A DNA stretch of 54,922 nt, from positions 1-54,922 of the forward strand of contig CALMFM010000084.1 of assembly GCA_937862575.1 (NCBI GenBank), in the 5' to 3' direction. The position numbers were made by a program, and so were the translations under genes. This document shows, in pieces, positions 29,060-40,150 of this stretch (position 1 is its first letter; the number at the start of each line of letters is the position of its first letter). Below the pieces are notes generated by a model, which had not been told where the DNA came from, made no database searches, and was given only the letters and a program-made list of their open reading frames with translations. The DNA is from an uncultured Bacillota bacterium. Its GTDB lineage: Bacteria > Bacillota_I > Bacilli_A > Izemoplasmatales > Hujiaoplasmataceae.

Positions 29060-29425
29060 ATGAATTCACAATTCAAACGAGGTATAATCGAATTATGCGT
29101 TTTGAAAGAGCTGATTCCTGAAGATATGTATGGATATATGATTATTAACAATCTGTCAGAGTATCTCAATGTCAACGAAAATACGATATATCCGATATTG
29201 AGAAGATTAACTAAAGATGGATACTTCACAACATACCTTGAAGAATCGAGTTCAGGAGCGCCAAGAAAGTATTACCGTATCACTAAAAAGGGGTTTGAGT
29301 ATTATCTCAAGTTACGCGATGAGTGGGATGACTTTATTGGCGGGGTATATGTTATATTGAACAAAGGGGGTAAAAAGAATGAAGAAGTTTTTAAAAGATT
29401 TAGAGGAAGAATTGAGGAAGAATAA
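29060..29425 (+). CDS. PadR family transcriptional regulator
   Basis: FKRGIIELCVLKELIPEDMYGYMIINNLSEYLNVNENTIYPILRRLTKDGYFTTYLEESSSGAPRKYYRITKKG. Confidence 0.93.
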   Translation: MNSQFKRGIIELCVLKELIPEDMYGYMIINNLSEYLNVNENTIYPILRRLTKDGYFTTYLEESSSGAPRKYYRITKKGFEYYLKLRDEWDDFIGGVYVILNKGGKKNEEVFKRFRGRIEEE

Positions 29426-30338
29426 CCTCAACGAAGAAGAAATCGCTGACATTATCGCCGATCACAGGGAAATGATCGATTCAGCGATTAACGATGGTTT
29501 AACAGACGCCGAATTGGAAGAGAAATTCGGAAATCCAAAAGATGTAGCCGAAGAATTGTCACAATTCTCGGATAAAGAAGAAAAAGGAAGGGAAAAGAAA
29601 AAAATGAAATCAAAAGAATTAAACGGTATTGAAAGCAACTACAATGTTAATGTAGGGCTAATCAATGAAGACATCGTCTTCAAGCACGCAGATGGGGATT
29701 CAATCTTGGTTGAGTACACAGGGAAAAGAGACCTAGAAGAGTATACCATCACTTATGAAAACAACGAATTCGTATTGCATTCACCGAAAAGAATGGAAAG
29801 AGAAATCGGAATGTTCGGCAATCAGCAAAGATTGTTCACAGTAACTTTGCCGAACAACAAGAAAATCAACAAATTCAAGTTATCGGAAATCAATGGCGAT
29901 ATCGTTGTAGCGGATATCGAAGCTGAAGAATTCGAGTTTAACACCAAAAATGGCGATGTAAAATTCGCCAACATGATACTCGATACTTTCAAGATTTCTA
30001 CAATCAACGGTGATTTGGAAATCGACGGTTGCAAAGCAGCGATGTTGACAATCTCACAAATTAGCGGAGATATGGAATTGAAAAACTCGATAATCAAACA
30101 TGATATCGATATCAACACCGTCAGTGGAGACTTGGAATTTGAAAACGTAGAATGCGTTAATTTCAGATTAAAAAGTGTCTCAGGAGATTTAGACGGTAAG
30201 GAATTTTATCCTGAAAGAGTTTCACTAACTTCAGTATCAGGAGACATCAGCATCAAAAACAAAGACTCAGCAAGACCAATAGAAATACAGCATAAAAAAA
30301 CTGTATCCGGAGATGTTGAAATAAAATATCAGAAATAA
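29379..30338 (+). CDS. HAAS/DUF1700-type N-terminus fused to DUF4097-like beta-repeat domain
   Basis: MKKFLKDLEEELRKNNLNEEEIADIIADHREMI...FGNPKDVAEEL; repeated (N/S)GD ladder in C-terminus; overlaps padR by 47 nt. Confidence 0.85.
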   Translation: MKKFLKDLEEELRKNNLNEEEIADIIADHREMIDSAINDGLTDAELEEKFGNPKDVAEELSQFSDKEEKGREKKKMKSKELNGIESNYNVNVGLINEDIVFKHADGDSILVEYTGKRDLEEYTITYENNEFVLHSPKRMEREIGMFGNQQRLFTVTLPNNKKINKFKLSEINGDIVVADIEAEEFEFNTKNGDVKFANMILDTFKISTINGDLEIDGCKAAMLTISQISGDMELKNSIIKHDIDINTVSGDLEFENVECVNFRLKSVSGDLDGKEFYPERVSLTSVSGDISIKNKDSARPIEIQHKKTVSGDVEIKYQK

Positions 30339-30385
30339 CCGGACCAAGATGTAGTATAATAATGGATGAGGTGATTAAATTGAAT

Positions 30386-31873
30386 ATGGAAACAAAATTC
30401 AGAGAGATGCTGAACAAGATTCAGGCATACAATTATGTCTTTGCTTTAATTGGATGGGATTCCAATACGGAGGCTCCAAGAAATTCGTTCAAAAGAAGAG
30501 CAGAAGTTATGGGAATACTTTCAAAAGAGCTATTCGCTTTACAGACAGCCAAAGAATATAAGGATGTCATCATTGGTTTATATGAAAAGATTGATACTCT
30601 TGATGATAATCTTAAAAGGGAAATCAAGAAAGCCAAGAAAGATTTGGATAAAGTCGTAAATATTCCCGAGGAAGAATATGTGGAGTATACAAAACTTATA
30701 CAGATGTCCCAACTTGTCTGGGAAGACGCGAAAAAGAATAACGATTACGCATCTTTCAAAGAAAATTTAAAGCAAATCATCGAATTCAACAAGAAATTCG
30801 CACTGTATTACGCACCAGAAAAAAATCCATACGATACGATGCTGGATGATTATGAAGAAGGAATGACGACTAAGGAATATGATGAGTTTTTCAACAAACT
30901 AAAAAAAGATCTTGTTCCTTTTGTCAAAGAAATTCTAAGCCATGGTAACTCAGATTATGACAAACTGATTAATGACTATTTTGATCCTAAAAAGCAACAG
31001 GAATTTTGTGATTATCTAACTGATGTTCTAAAATTTGATCGAAATAGCGGCTTAATGAAGAAATCAGTGCATCCATTTACATGGAACACTTCTCCTGAAG
31101 ATGTACGATTTACAACCAGATATCTGGAAAACTATGTATTTTCAAGTATATTTGCGGCTATCCACGAACTTGGACATGCAACTTATGAACAGCAAATCTC
31201 AACCGAATGGGATGGAACTTTACTTCATGGGGGAACTTCCATGGGAATACATGAATCGCAATCAAGATTCTATGAGAATATCGTAGGTAGAAGTTTAGCG
31301 TTTTGGGAAACACATTTGGATAAATTCAAAAGTCTGTTCCCTGACCAGACAAAAGGATTGACTCCGATGGATATGTACAAAGCGGTTAATAAAGCTGAAG
31401 CATCAATGATTCGCGTAGAAGCTGATGAACTGACATATTCGTTACATATAATGCTCAGATATGATATTGAAAGAAAAATGGTTTCTGGTGAAGTGACGGT
31501 AGACGATCTTCCTGAACTTTGGAACAGTCTAATGGAAGAATATCTGGGAATCAAACCGAAAAATGACAGCGAAGGTGTACTGCAAGATGTTCATTGGAGC
31601 GGTGGTATGATTGGATACTTCCCTACTTATGCATTGGGAACCGCTTATTCTGCTCAAATATATTATGCGATGTTGAAAGACTTGAATCTTGAAGAGATTA
31701 TCAAGGCAAACCAAATCGAAAAAGTCAACAAATGGCTTAAAGAAAAGATCCATAAATATGGCTCGAGCAAGACTCCGAAAGAACTGATGCTAGAAGTCAC
31801 GGGAGAAGATTTCGATGCCAAATATTACATCAAATACCTAAAAGATAAATATACAAACATCTATTTGAAATAA
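30386..31873 (+). CDS. Carboxypeptidase M32 (Taq carboxypeptidase family)
   Basis: HELGHATYEQQ zinc motif, GTSMGIHESQSRFYENIVGRS; start could be TTG 30380 or ATG 30362. Confidence 0.94.
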   Translation: METKFREMLNKIQAYNYVFALIGWDSNTEAPRNSFKRRAEVMGILSKELFALQTAKEYKDVIIGLYEKIDTLDDNLKREIKKAKKDLDKVVNIPEEEYVEYTKLIQMSQLVWEDAKKNNDYASFKENLKQIIEFNKKFALYYAPEKNPYDTMLDDYEEGMTTKEYDEFFNKLKKDLVPFVKEILSHGNSDYDKLINDYFDPKKQQEFCDYLTDVLKFDRNSGLMKKSVHPFTWNTSPEDVRFTTRYLENYVFSSIFAAIHELGHATYEQQISTEWDGTLLHGGTSMGIHESQSRFYENIVGRSLAFWETHLDKFKSLFPDQTKGLTPMDMYKAVNKAEASMIRVEADELTYSLHIMLRYDIERKMVSGEVTVDDLPELWNSLMEEYLGIKPKNDSEGVLQDVHWSGGMIGYFPTYALGTAYSAQIYYAMLKDLNLEEIIKANQIEKVNKWLKEKIHKYGSSKTPKELMLEVTGEDFDAKYYIKYLKDKYTNIYLK

Positions 31874-31880
31874 GAAATAG

Positions 31881-31912
31881 GAGCGGACAAGTTATTGGCC
31901 GCTCTTTTTTTC
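31881..31912 (+). terminator. Intrinsic terminator
   Basis: GAGCGG...CCGCTC followed by T8. Confidence 0.7.
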
Positions 31913-31971
31913 TTTAAAAATAATGTTTTGTATGGTAAAATCTAAGTAATGATATTTAAGGAGGAACAAGA

Positions 31972-33366
31972 ATGTTATTAGAGAAAAAACTGATTGAAAA
32001 TCTGCTTAACATCGGGCTGTCTCGAGGCGCGGATTTTGCGGAAGTTTTTGTCGAAGGAACAGATTCGGCTATGCTCCAATCACTTTCAGGAAGACTAGAA
32101 AAGGTCAACAATAACAAACTTTTCGGAGTGGGTATCCGTTTGGCGAAAAAATTCCAAACCGTATACGGATATACAAACAGTAAAAATCCCGAAGACTTGT
32201 TGAAATTGGCTGAAGATCTGTCAAAATCATTCAACGATGAGAATTTAACAAAAAGAACACCTTTGATGGAACTTGAAGTCGGGAAAAGACACGGAGTTAA
32301 AATCAAACCGAGTGAGGTTACCTTGGAACAAAAAGTCAGCTTGATCAAGAAGGCTTACAAGGCGGCATCAGAGTATGACGAAGCCATCAAACAGGTTGTC
32401 ATTTATTTGAATGACGTCGCCCAAGAAGTCCTGATAGCCAACTCTGAAGGAAGATTTGTCACAGAGACAAGAGTAAGAGTTAGAATGATGATTAGTTCTG
32501 TTGCTGTTAAAGAAGGCATCATGCAGACGGGTGTGTCAGGTCCTGGATCGGGAAAAGGGTATGAATATCTGTTTGATGAAATTGACATCGTCGAACAAGC
32601 AAGAGAAGCATCAAAAATGGCGATCACTATGTTGAACGCCGAAGAATGTCCTAGTGGCGTCATACCAGTAGTGATTCACAACGGATTTGGCGGAGTAATT
32701 TTCCACGAGGCATGCGGGCATCCGCTTGAAGCAACATCTGTAGCTAAGAACGCCTCAGTATTCTGTGGAAAGATGGGACAGAAAGTCGCATCCGATATCG
32801 TAACCGCTATAGACGATGGAACTATCGAAAACAGATGGGGATCAGCTAACTATGATGATGAAGGATATCCTCAACAAAGAAGAGTCCTGATAGAAAAAGG
32901 TATTTTGAAGTCCTACATGATCGATAAGATTAATGGAAGAAGGATGAATTCCGAACCAACAGGATCCTCAAGAAGGCAAAGTTACAAATTCGCTCCGACA
33001 TCAAGAATGAGCAATACCTATATTGATAATGGAGAATCCACTTTCGAAGAGATTATTGCCGCAACCGAATATGGGCTCTTTGCGAAGAAGCTAGGTGGCG
33101 GATCTGTCAATCCTGGTAATGGAGATTTCAATTTCGCAGTAGGGGAAGGCTATATGATTCGCAATGGAAAAATAGCCGAACCGGTTAGAGGCGCTTCATT
33201 GGTTGGAAATGGCGGAAACATCCTTTATAAAATCGACATGATTGCAAATAACCTGGACAGCGCTAGAGGAATGTGCGGATCAGTATCCGGATCGATTCCT
33301 GCTGATGTCGGACAACCGACACTCAGGGTCACCGACATAACAGTCGGCGGAAAGAGAGGTGCTTAA
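31972..33366 (+). CDS. tldD: TldD family metalloprotease
   Basis: IFHEACGHPLEA zinc motif (HExxxH), TDITVGGKRG C-terminus. Confidence 0.93.
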   Translation: MLLEKKLIENLLNIGLSRGADFAEVFVEGTDSAMLQSLSGRLEKVNNNKLFGVGIRLAKKFQTVYGYTNSKNPEDLLKLAEDLSKSFNDENLTKRTPLMELEVGKRHGVKIKPSEVTLEQKVSLIKKAYKAASEYDEAIKQVVIYLNDVAQEVLIANSEGRFVTETRVRVRMMISSVAVKEGIMQTGVSGPGSGKGYEYLFDEIDIVEQAREASKMAITMLNAEECPSGVIPVVIHNGFGGVIFHEACGHPLEATSVAKNASVFCGKMGQKVASDIVTAIDDGTIENRWGSANYDDEGYPQQRRVLIEKGILKSYMIDKINGRRMNSEPTGSSRRQSYKFAPTSRMSNTYIDNGESTFEEIIAATEYGLFAKKLGGGSVNPGNGDFNFAVGEGYMIRNGKIAEPVRGASLVGNGGNILYKIDMIANNLDSARGMCGSVSGSIPADVGQPTLRVTDITVGGKRGA

Positions 33367-33369
33367 GCC

Positions 33370-34683
33370 ATGAATATTGAAAAATTATTCAAAACTGCAA
33401 AGGACAAAGGCATTGAAGATATCCAAGTCTATGTCTCAAATTCAACAAATCTGAGCATTCAGATTTTTGAAGGAGAAGTTGACAAATATGAAATTGCCGA
33501 CAGCTCTTCTTTGATAGTCAAAGGCATTTTCAAAAGCAAGATGGGTGTATATAGCACTGAAGTTATGGATGACGAAATGATCGATGAGATAGTCGATACT
33601 ATCATCGCCAGCGCAACAATCATCGATTCACTAGATGACGCCATCATTTATGGCGGAGATGATCATTATGAGAAGGTCGAAGGGCTTTATAATGAAGAAC
33701 TAACTAATTTGGATGTTGCAAAGAAAATCTCAACATTGAAAGAAATGGATAAAGCATACCATAATTATGACAAGAGAGTCAAGAATGTGGAAACAAGCTA
33801 TACTGAAACAACAAATTCATTCATGTTGCAAAACTCAAAGGGGTTAAAACTTTATAATAAGGCAAATGCTAGCTTTATAGTATCCGAAGTCATAGTAAAT
33901 GACGGATCAGACCAAAGAGTGGGATTCGATGTCAAGATTACCAATGATTTTGAAGATTATAAAATTGATGAAATGGTTAAGGAAACAACCGAAGAAGCAC
34001 TACAATCTTTGGGTGCTCAACCACTTCCTTCCAAAAACTATGAGATTGTTTTTGGAAATATAGCTTTCGCTACATTATTCTCGGCTTTCCAAGGAATCTT
34101 CTCTGCTATGAACGTACAAAAGGGTTTATCTTTGTTGAAAGACAAGTTGAATCAAACCATTGGATCAGAATTGATAAATGTTGTTGATGATCCATTAATG
34201 AAGAAGAGCGCAAGCAGTCGCTCATTCGATGACGAAGGTGTTGCGACAAAGTTCAAATACCTAATTGAAAAAGGTGTTTTGAAAACTTATCTTCACAACT
34301 TAGTTACGGCTAAGAAGGATGGAGTAAAATCAACCGGAAATGGATTCGGAAACGGAATTGCCGCAGTCAATATGAAAATTGAAGCAGGCGAAACCCCTTT
34401 CGAAGAAATGATTAAATCCGTTAAAGAAGGCGTATATATTACCAATGTTCAAGGTGCTCATGCTGGAGCCAATGCCATAAGTGGTGATTTCTCCTTGCAA
34501 GCTGCCGGATTCCATATCGTTGATGGCAAGATGGCCGATCCAGTCGCCTTAATTACTGTTGCTGGCAATTTCATTGAAATGCTCAAGAATGTTGTAATGG
34601 TCGGAAATGAAACAAAAATGACTTATTACGGAATCACTAGCCCGGCAGTAAAGATTGAATCAATGCCGGTTTCTGGAAAATAA
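33370..34683 (+). CDS. TldE/PmbA family protein (partner of TldD)
   Basis: Downstream of tldD by 3 nt; SGDFSLQAAGF...GNFIEMLKNV. Confidence 0.92.
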   Translation: MNIEKLFKTAKDKGIEDIQVYVSNSTNLSIQIFEGEVDKYEIADSSSLIVKGIFKSKMGVYSTEVMDDEMIDEIVDTIIASATIIDSLDDAIIYGGDDHYEKVEGLYNEELTNLDVAKKISTLKEMDKAYHNYDKRVKNVETSYTETTNSFMLQNSKGLKLYNKANASFIVSEVIVNDGSDQRVGFDVKITNDFEDYKIDEMVKETTEEALQSLGAQPLPSKNYEIVFGNIAFATLFSAFQGIFSAMNVQKGLSLLKDKLNQTIGSELINVVDDPLMKKSASSRSFDDEGVATKFKYLIEKGVLKTYLHNLVTAKKDGVKSTGNGFGNGIAAVNMKIEAGETPFEEMIKSVKEGVYITNVQGAHAGANAISGDFSLQAAGFHIVDGKMADPVALITVAGNFIEMLKNVVMVGNETKMTYYGITSPAVKIESMPVSGK

Positions 34684-34689
34684 TTAAGT

Positions 34690-34717
34690 TAAAGACTCGG
34701 ACAATCCGAGTCTTTTT
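34690..34717 (+). terminator. Intrinsic terminator
   Basis: AAAGACTCGGA-CAA-TCCGAGTCTTTTTT. Confidence 0.88.
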
Positions 34718-34788
34718 TGTTGCTTTTTATTTAATCCCGTCTGCTAAAAAATTGTGCAAAATGCCCAATCTGGAAGAAGTTATATTTC

Positions 34789-34817
34789 TTTACTTTTAAA
34801 GGTGTAAAAGGTATAAT
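34789..34817 (+). promoter_or_regulatory. Putative fba promoter
   Basis: TTTACT-17 bp-TATAAT. Confidence 0.6.
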
Positions 34818-34852
34818 TATATAGGAATATATAATATAGGAGGATTTATAAT

Positions 34853-35719
34853 ATGCCATTAGTAAGCGCAAAAGGAATGATTGATAAAGCATACAAAAAC
34901 GGTTATGCAATCGGTCAATTCAATATCAATAATCTAGAATGGACAAAAGCCGTATTACTAACTGCAGAGGAACAGAAATCACCGGTTATCCTCGGAGTTT
35001 CTGAAGGCGCAGCCAAATATATGACAGGATACAAAGTAGTAGCCGATATGGTAAAAGCAATGATTGAATCTTTGAATATCACAGTACCGGTAGCTATTCA
35101 TTTGGATCACGGCACCTATGAAGGTTCTTTGAAAGCTATTGAAGCGGGTTTCTCTTCAATTATGTTTGACGGCTCACATTACCCAATTGAAGAAAACATC
35201 AGAATGACAAAAGAATTGATTAGTTTGACGAGAAAACTAGGCATTTCACTAGAGGCAGAAGTTGGAGCTATTGGTGGAGAAGAAGACGGCGTTATTGGTG
35301 GAGGCGAATTAGCCGATCCAATCGAGTGCAAGATGATAGCTGACCTGGGAGTGGATTTTCTGGCTGCCGGAATCGGTAATATTCATGGAGTCTATCCTGC
35401 AAATTGGCCAGGATTGAATTTTGATGTTCTGTCAAAGATAGACCAAGTGACTGGAGATACTCCTCTTGTACTACATGGTGGAACCGGAATACCAGAAGAG
35501 ATGATTAAAAAAGCTATCTCTATGGGTGTTTCCAAAGTCAACGTCAACACAGAATGTCAATTAGTGTTCGCGGCAGCTACCAGAAAATATATCGAAGAAG
35601 GCAAAGATCGCATCGGCAAAGGATTCGATCCTAGAAAATTATTGGCCCCTGGAACAGAAGCCATCAAACAATGTTTGAGAGAAAAAATGGCTTTCTTCGG
35701 ATCGGTCAACCAAGCTTAA
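34853..35719 (+). CDS. fba: Class II fructose-1,6-bisphosphate aldolase
   Basis: AIHLDHGTYEGSLKAIEAGFSSIMFDGSHYPIEENI; GGTGIP. Confidence 0.96.
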   Translation: MPLVSAKGMIDKAYKNGYAIGQFNINNLEWTKAVLLTAEEQKSPVILGVSEGAAKYMTGYKVVADMVKAMIESLNITVPVAIHLDHGTYEGSLKAIEAGFSSIMFDGSHYPIEENIRMTKELISLTRKLGISLEAEVGAIGGEEDGVIGGGELADPIECKMIADLGVDFLAAGIGNIHGVYPANWPGLNFDVLSKIDQVTGDTPLVLHGGTGIPEEMIKKAISMGVSKVNVNTECQLVFAAATRKYIEEGKDRIGKGFDPRKLLAPGTEAIKQCLREKMAFFGSVNQA

Positions 35720-35726
35720 TCACAAA

Positions 35727-35756
35727 AAAACCACACATTCGTTGTGGTTTTTATTT
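35727..35756 (+). terminator. Intrinsic terminator
   Basis: AAAACCACA-CATTCG-TTGTGGTTTTTATTTT. Confidence 0.75.
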
Positions 35757-35788
35757 TCAATTGTTGTATAATATTAACGAGGTTAAAT

Positions 35789-36370
35789 ATGGAAAAAATC
35801 ATAAAAGAATATAATCAATGGTTGAAAGACAATCAACATTTCATATTGCATCTTAGGGAACATGATTCCACATTGTATACAAGACTAGCTCCGATTTATG
35901 AAGTGTTGAACTACCTAGCGGAAGAAAATGAAAACAACGGCTTGGATTTTGACGACGATATTTATAAGATATTTCAAATAGGTTTGGAGTACCTGCATTC
36001 TCAAATTGCAACATGCAAATTGTATTTGGAGAACGCCTTTAAGAATGACTTTCATCATTTCATGGAATATGATGTGGTAGTCAGTTACATTCTATATTTA
36101 GAAGATTTGAAATATGAAATTATTGAGAACAATATTGATTATAAGAAGCAATCTCTAGATAAATTAGTAAGTTTTCTTGAGAATTTGATGAGTGACAAAT
36201 CAGAAGTGCCGGACAATCTAAATATCTATGTCGACAGCGAAGTCCATAAGATAGTAGATTCAACCGAATTTCATTTTCACAGTATAATCGATATATTTGT
36301 GGAAATCGCTGAAACACTAGGTATTCAACTATATTATGAAGATGATTATTTAATAGGAAAGGATATTTAA
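35789..36370 (+). CDS. Hypothetical protein
   Basis: Start at MEKIIKEYNQWLKD after GAGG-type SD; ORF-track start at 35744 overlaps the terminator. Confidence 0.6.
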   Translation: MEKIIKEYNQWLKDNQHFILHLREHDSTLYTRLAPIYEVLNYLAEENENNGLDFDDDIYKIFQIGLEYLHSQIATCKLYLENAFKNDFHHFMEYDVVVSYILYLEDLKYEIIENNIDYKKQSLDKLVSFLENLMSDKSEVPDNLNIYVDSEVHKIVDSTEFHFHSIIDIFVEIAETLGIQLYYEDDYLIGKDI

Positions 36371-36373
36371 CAT

Positions 36374-37303
36374 ATGAACAGAAAACAGTATTTAATAACA
36401 CTAATTGCGTTTGCAGTAGCCTCACTAGCCTTGATAGTAACCAATTTCTTCTTTGCCTACCTTGACTGGATCTGGATGATACTAATTATATCTGCGGGAT
36501 ACTTCTACATCCGGTATAAAATCACTGGTCCATTACAGATGTTTGCGAGACGGTTTAACATGATGGTCGACTACGATCTTGACGTTGAAGGCGCACTCAA
36601 AATGGCAAAAGAAAATTATGACAATGCACCAACAAAATCCGTGAAATCTTTATTTGCAATTTATCTTGGCATGGCTTATTATTACAACTCAAGGTATAAA
36701 GAGTCTGTTTCAACTTTTAATTTGATTGACTTGAATCAGGTAAATCATCTCTATCACGTTCTGATTTTCGCCTTCTCGGCATATGCAGCTTATGAGGATG
36801 GAGACCAAGAGACATTCAATATTTCTCTTGACCGTATGGAACAGGTGAAAAACCGCATAAACAAGAGATATCTCAGTTTCGCTTCAAATTATTTAGATAT
36901 CCTTACAGCGATGAAAAATCTTGAATTTGATCCAGAGAATTATCGTCAAACCATCGAAAATAATTTCTCCAGAGAAGACGGATATGTGTCCACTAGATTG
37001 GTCTACAATTACCGGATGGCACTATACTATAAAACCGTTGGAAATATCGAGGAGATGGATAAGTGTTTAGCGAAAGTTATCGCGAACGGACAAAATCATC
37101 ACACTGCAGTTCAAGCAAAATTACTTTTTCAGAACACTTGTAAAATAGAAGATTTCATTTTCACCGAACCTTCAACCGCACCAAACACCGACCCGGTCGA
37201 TATTGTTGAGGAACCTAAACAAATCGAGCAATTGGAAGAAGTAGAAATAGTTGAAGAACAGGTTGAAAAGGTCGAAGAAGTAAATCCGGAAGATAAAGAA
37301 TAA
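36374..37303 (+). CDS. Membrane protein with two N-terminal TMs and TPR-like helical region
   Basis: IAFAVASLALIVTNFFFAYLDWIWMILII; repeated helical pairs with A-x-Y patterns; acidic tail. Confidence 0.6.
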   Translation: MNRKQYLITLIAFAVASLALIVTNFFFAYLDWIWMILIISAGYFYIRYKITGPLQMFARRFNMMVDYDLDVEGALKMAKENYDNAPTKSVKSLFAIYLGMAYYYNSRYKESVSTFNLIDLNQVNHLYHVLIFAFSAYAAYEDGDQETFNISLDRMEQVKNRINKRYLSFASNYLDILTAMKNLEFDPENYRQTIENNFSREDGYVSTRLVYNYRMALYYKTVGNIEEMDKCLAKVIANGQNHHTAVQAKLLFQNTCKIEDFIFTEPSTAPNTDPVDIVEEPKQIEQLEEVEIVEEQVEKVEEVNPEDKE

Positions 37304-37341
37304 AAAAAGAGCTTGTGCAAATTTCGGCACAAGCTTTTTTA
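37304..37341. terminator. Bidirectional intrinsic terminator
   Basis: AAAAAAAGAGCTTGTGC-AAATTTCG-GCACAAGCTTTTTTA between convergent genes. Confidence 0.85.
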
Positions 37342-38847
<1,506 letters not shown>

Positions 38848-39813
38848 CTATTCCATTTCATAACCCAGAGCCAGTTTCAGCAACTCCAGATTCTGATACA
38901 TTACTGTAATATAGTTTTCTCCCTTGACGATTTCTGCATCAAGAAGGGTTTGTAAGATATTGAATTCTAATTTTTGTGGGTCTAGATTCAGTCTCAACAG
39001 TTCATCGTAAACGGCATTAGATAGTGGAGAAGACGTATACATTTCATAAATGATGAAATTTATATTATTCTCTATGGCATGGTCGACGATAAGTTGTTTT
39101 TCCTGGCTGGTGAATTGTTCGGATTCTTCATGATATCCAGGAGATATCGATATGTAATCAAAACCGTAATCAGCTCTTAAGTAACCATAAATATTAGTGG
39201 ATGTCATTGCCAATTTGGTTGCGTTGGCGATGACTTCTGAGAATGAATCGCTAAGTTCTTGAAGGTCCTCGATCAATTTGGTGTAATTATTGGACATTGC
39301 GTTTTCCGAATCGCTAAATTTTAATTTCAACTTATCAAATATCAGCGATGATACTTGTTGGACTTTCAACGGCGATATCCAAAAGTGCGGATCCAAACCA
39401 AGTGTATGTTCTTCGTCGCTTTCATCTTCTGTATGAATCACGCCCTCAATAAACTCTATATAGCTTGTTTGAGTTTCAACTTTGACGAGTTCCACTTCTT
39501 TATTTATAAAAATGCTATTGATTTGATAATCGATGTACATGTCATAGTTTGCGCCAACATAGAAGAGGTAAGTAGCCTCTGTCATAGCGATAATCTCTTT
39601 TGGAGACCAGTCGACGGAATTTTCATGTGAAGTAACCCCCGGAACTATCCCTACAGTATAGCCGGTGCCTTCAAATATTCTTTCTGTGACGAATTTCATC
39701 GGATATACGGTAACATAGACATCATAGGACTCTTGTTCGCTCACACACGAAAATAAAGTGAATGAGAACAAAAATACCATGATGACACCTACAAGTTTTT
39801 TCAATGCGATCAC
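38848..39813 (-). CDS. Metal ABC transporter substrate-binding lipoprotein (ZnuA/TroA family)
   Basis: Lipobox LFSC; VYPMKFVTERI; LGLDPHFWISPLK; His/acidic loop HTEDESDEEH. Confidence 0.88.
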   Translation of the reverse strand: MIALKKLVGVIMVFLFSFTLFSCVSEQESYDVYVTVYPMKFVTERIFEGTGYTVGIVPGVTSHENSVDWSPKEIIAMTEATYLFYVGANYDMYIDYQINSIFINKEVELVKVETQTSYIEFIEGVIHTEDESDEEHTLGLDPHFWISPLKVQQVSSLIFDKLKLKFSDSENAMSNNYTKLIEDLQELSDSFSEVIANATKLAMTSTNIYGYLRADYGFDYISISPGYHEESEQFTSQEKQLIVDHAIENNINFIIYEMYTSSPLSNAVYDELLRLNLDPQKLEFNILQTLLDAEIVKGENYITVMYQNLELLKLALGYEME

Positions 39814-39841
39814 CTTTAAATATTATATCTTATTTGCTTGT

Positions 39842-40102
39842 TTAATTCAATTTTCTCTCTTCAAGTACTTCATACATATTTTCTGAAGTTTCCTTAGTGG
39901 CAAAAGTGGTAATTTCCTTGATTTTCACAGACAGTTCCTTATTTCCATAAGTGATTACCAAAACATCTCCGATTTTGACTTCCGTTGAAGGTTTCGACGA
40001 ACGTCCGTTAACGGATATTCTTTGATTTTTACTCACTTCTTTGGCAATAGTGCGTCTTTTGAAGATACGGGATACCTTAAGGAATTTATCGAGTCTCATC
40101 AT
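39842..40102 (-). CDS. S4-domain RNA-binding protein, RqcP/YabO-like
   Basis: MRLDKFLKVSRIFKRRTIAKEVSKNQRISVNGRSSKPSTEVKIGD. Confidence 0.9.
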   Translation of the reverse strand: MMRLDKFLKVSRIFKRRTIAKEVSKNQRISVNGRSSKPSTEVKIGDVLVITYGNKELSVKIKEITTFATKETSENMYEVLEERKLN

Positions 40103-40150
40103 AGCTCCTCATAATAATTAGGGATACGGCTAGGTATCCCTTATTATTTC

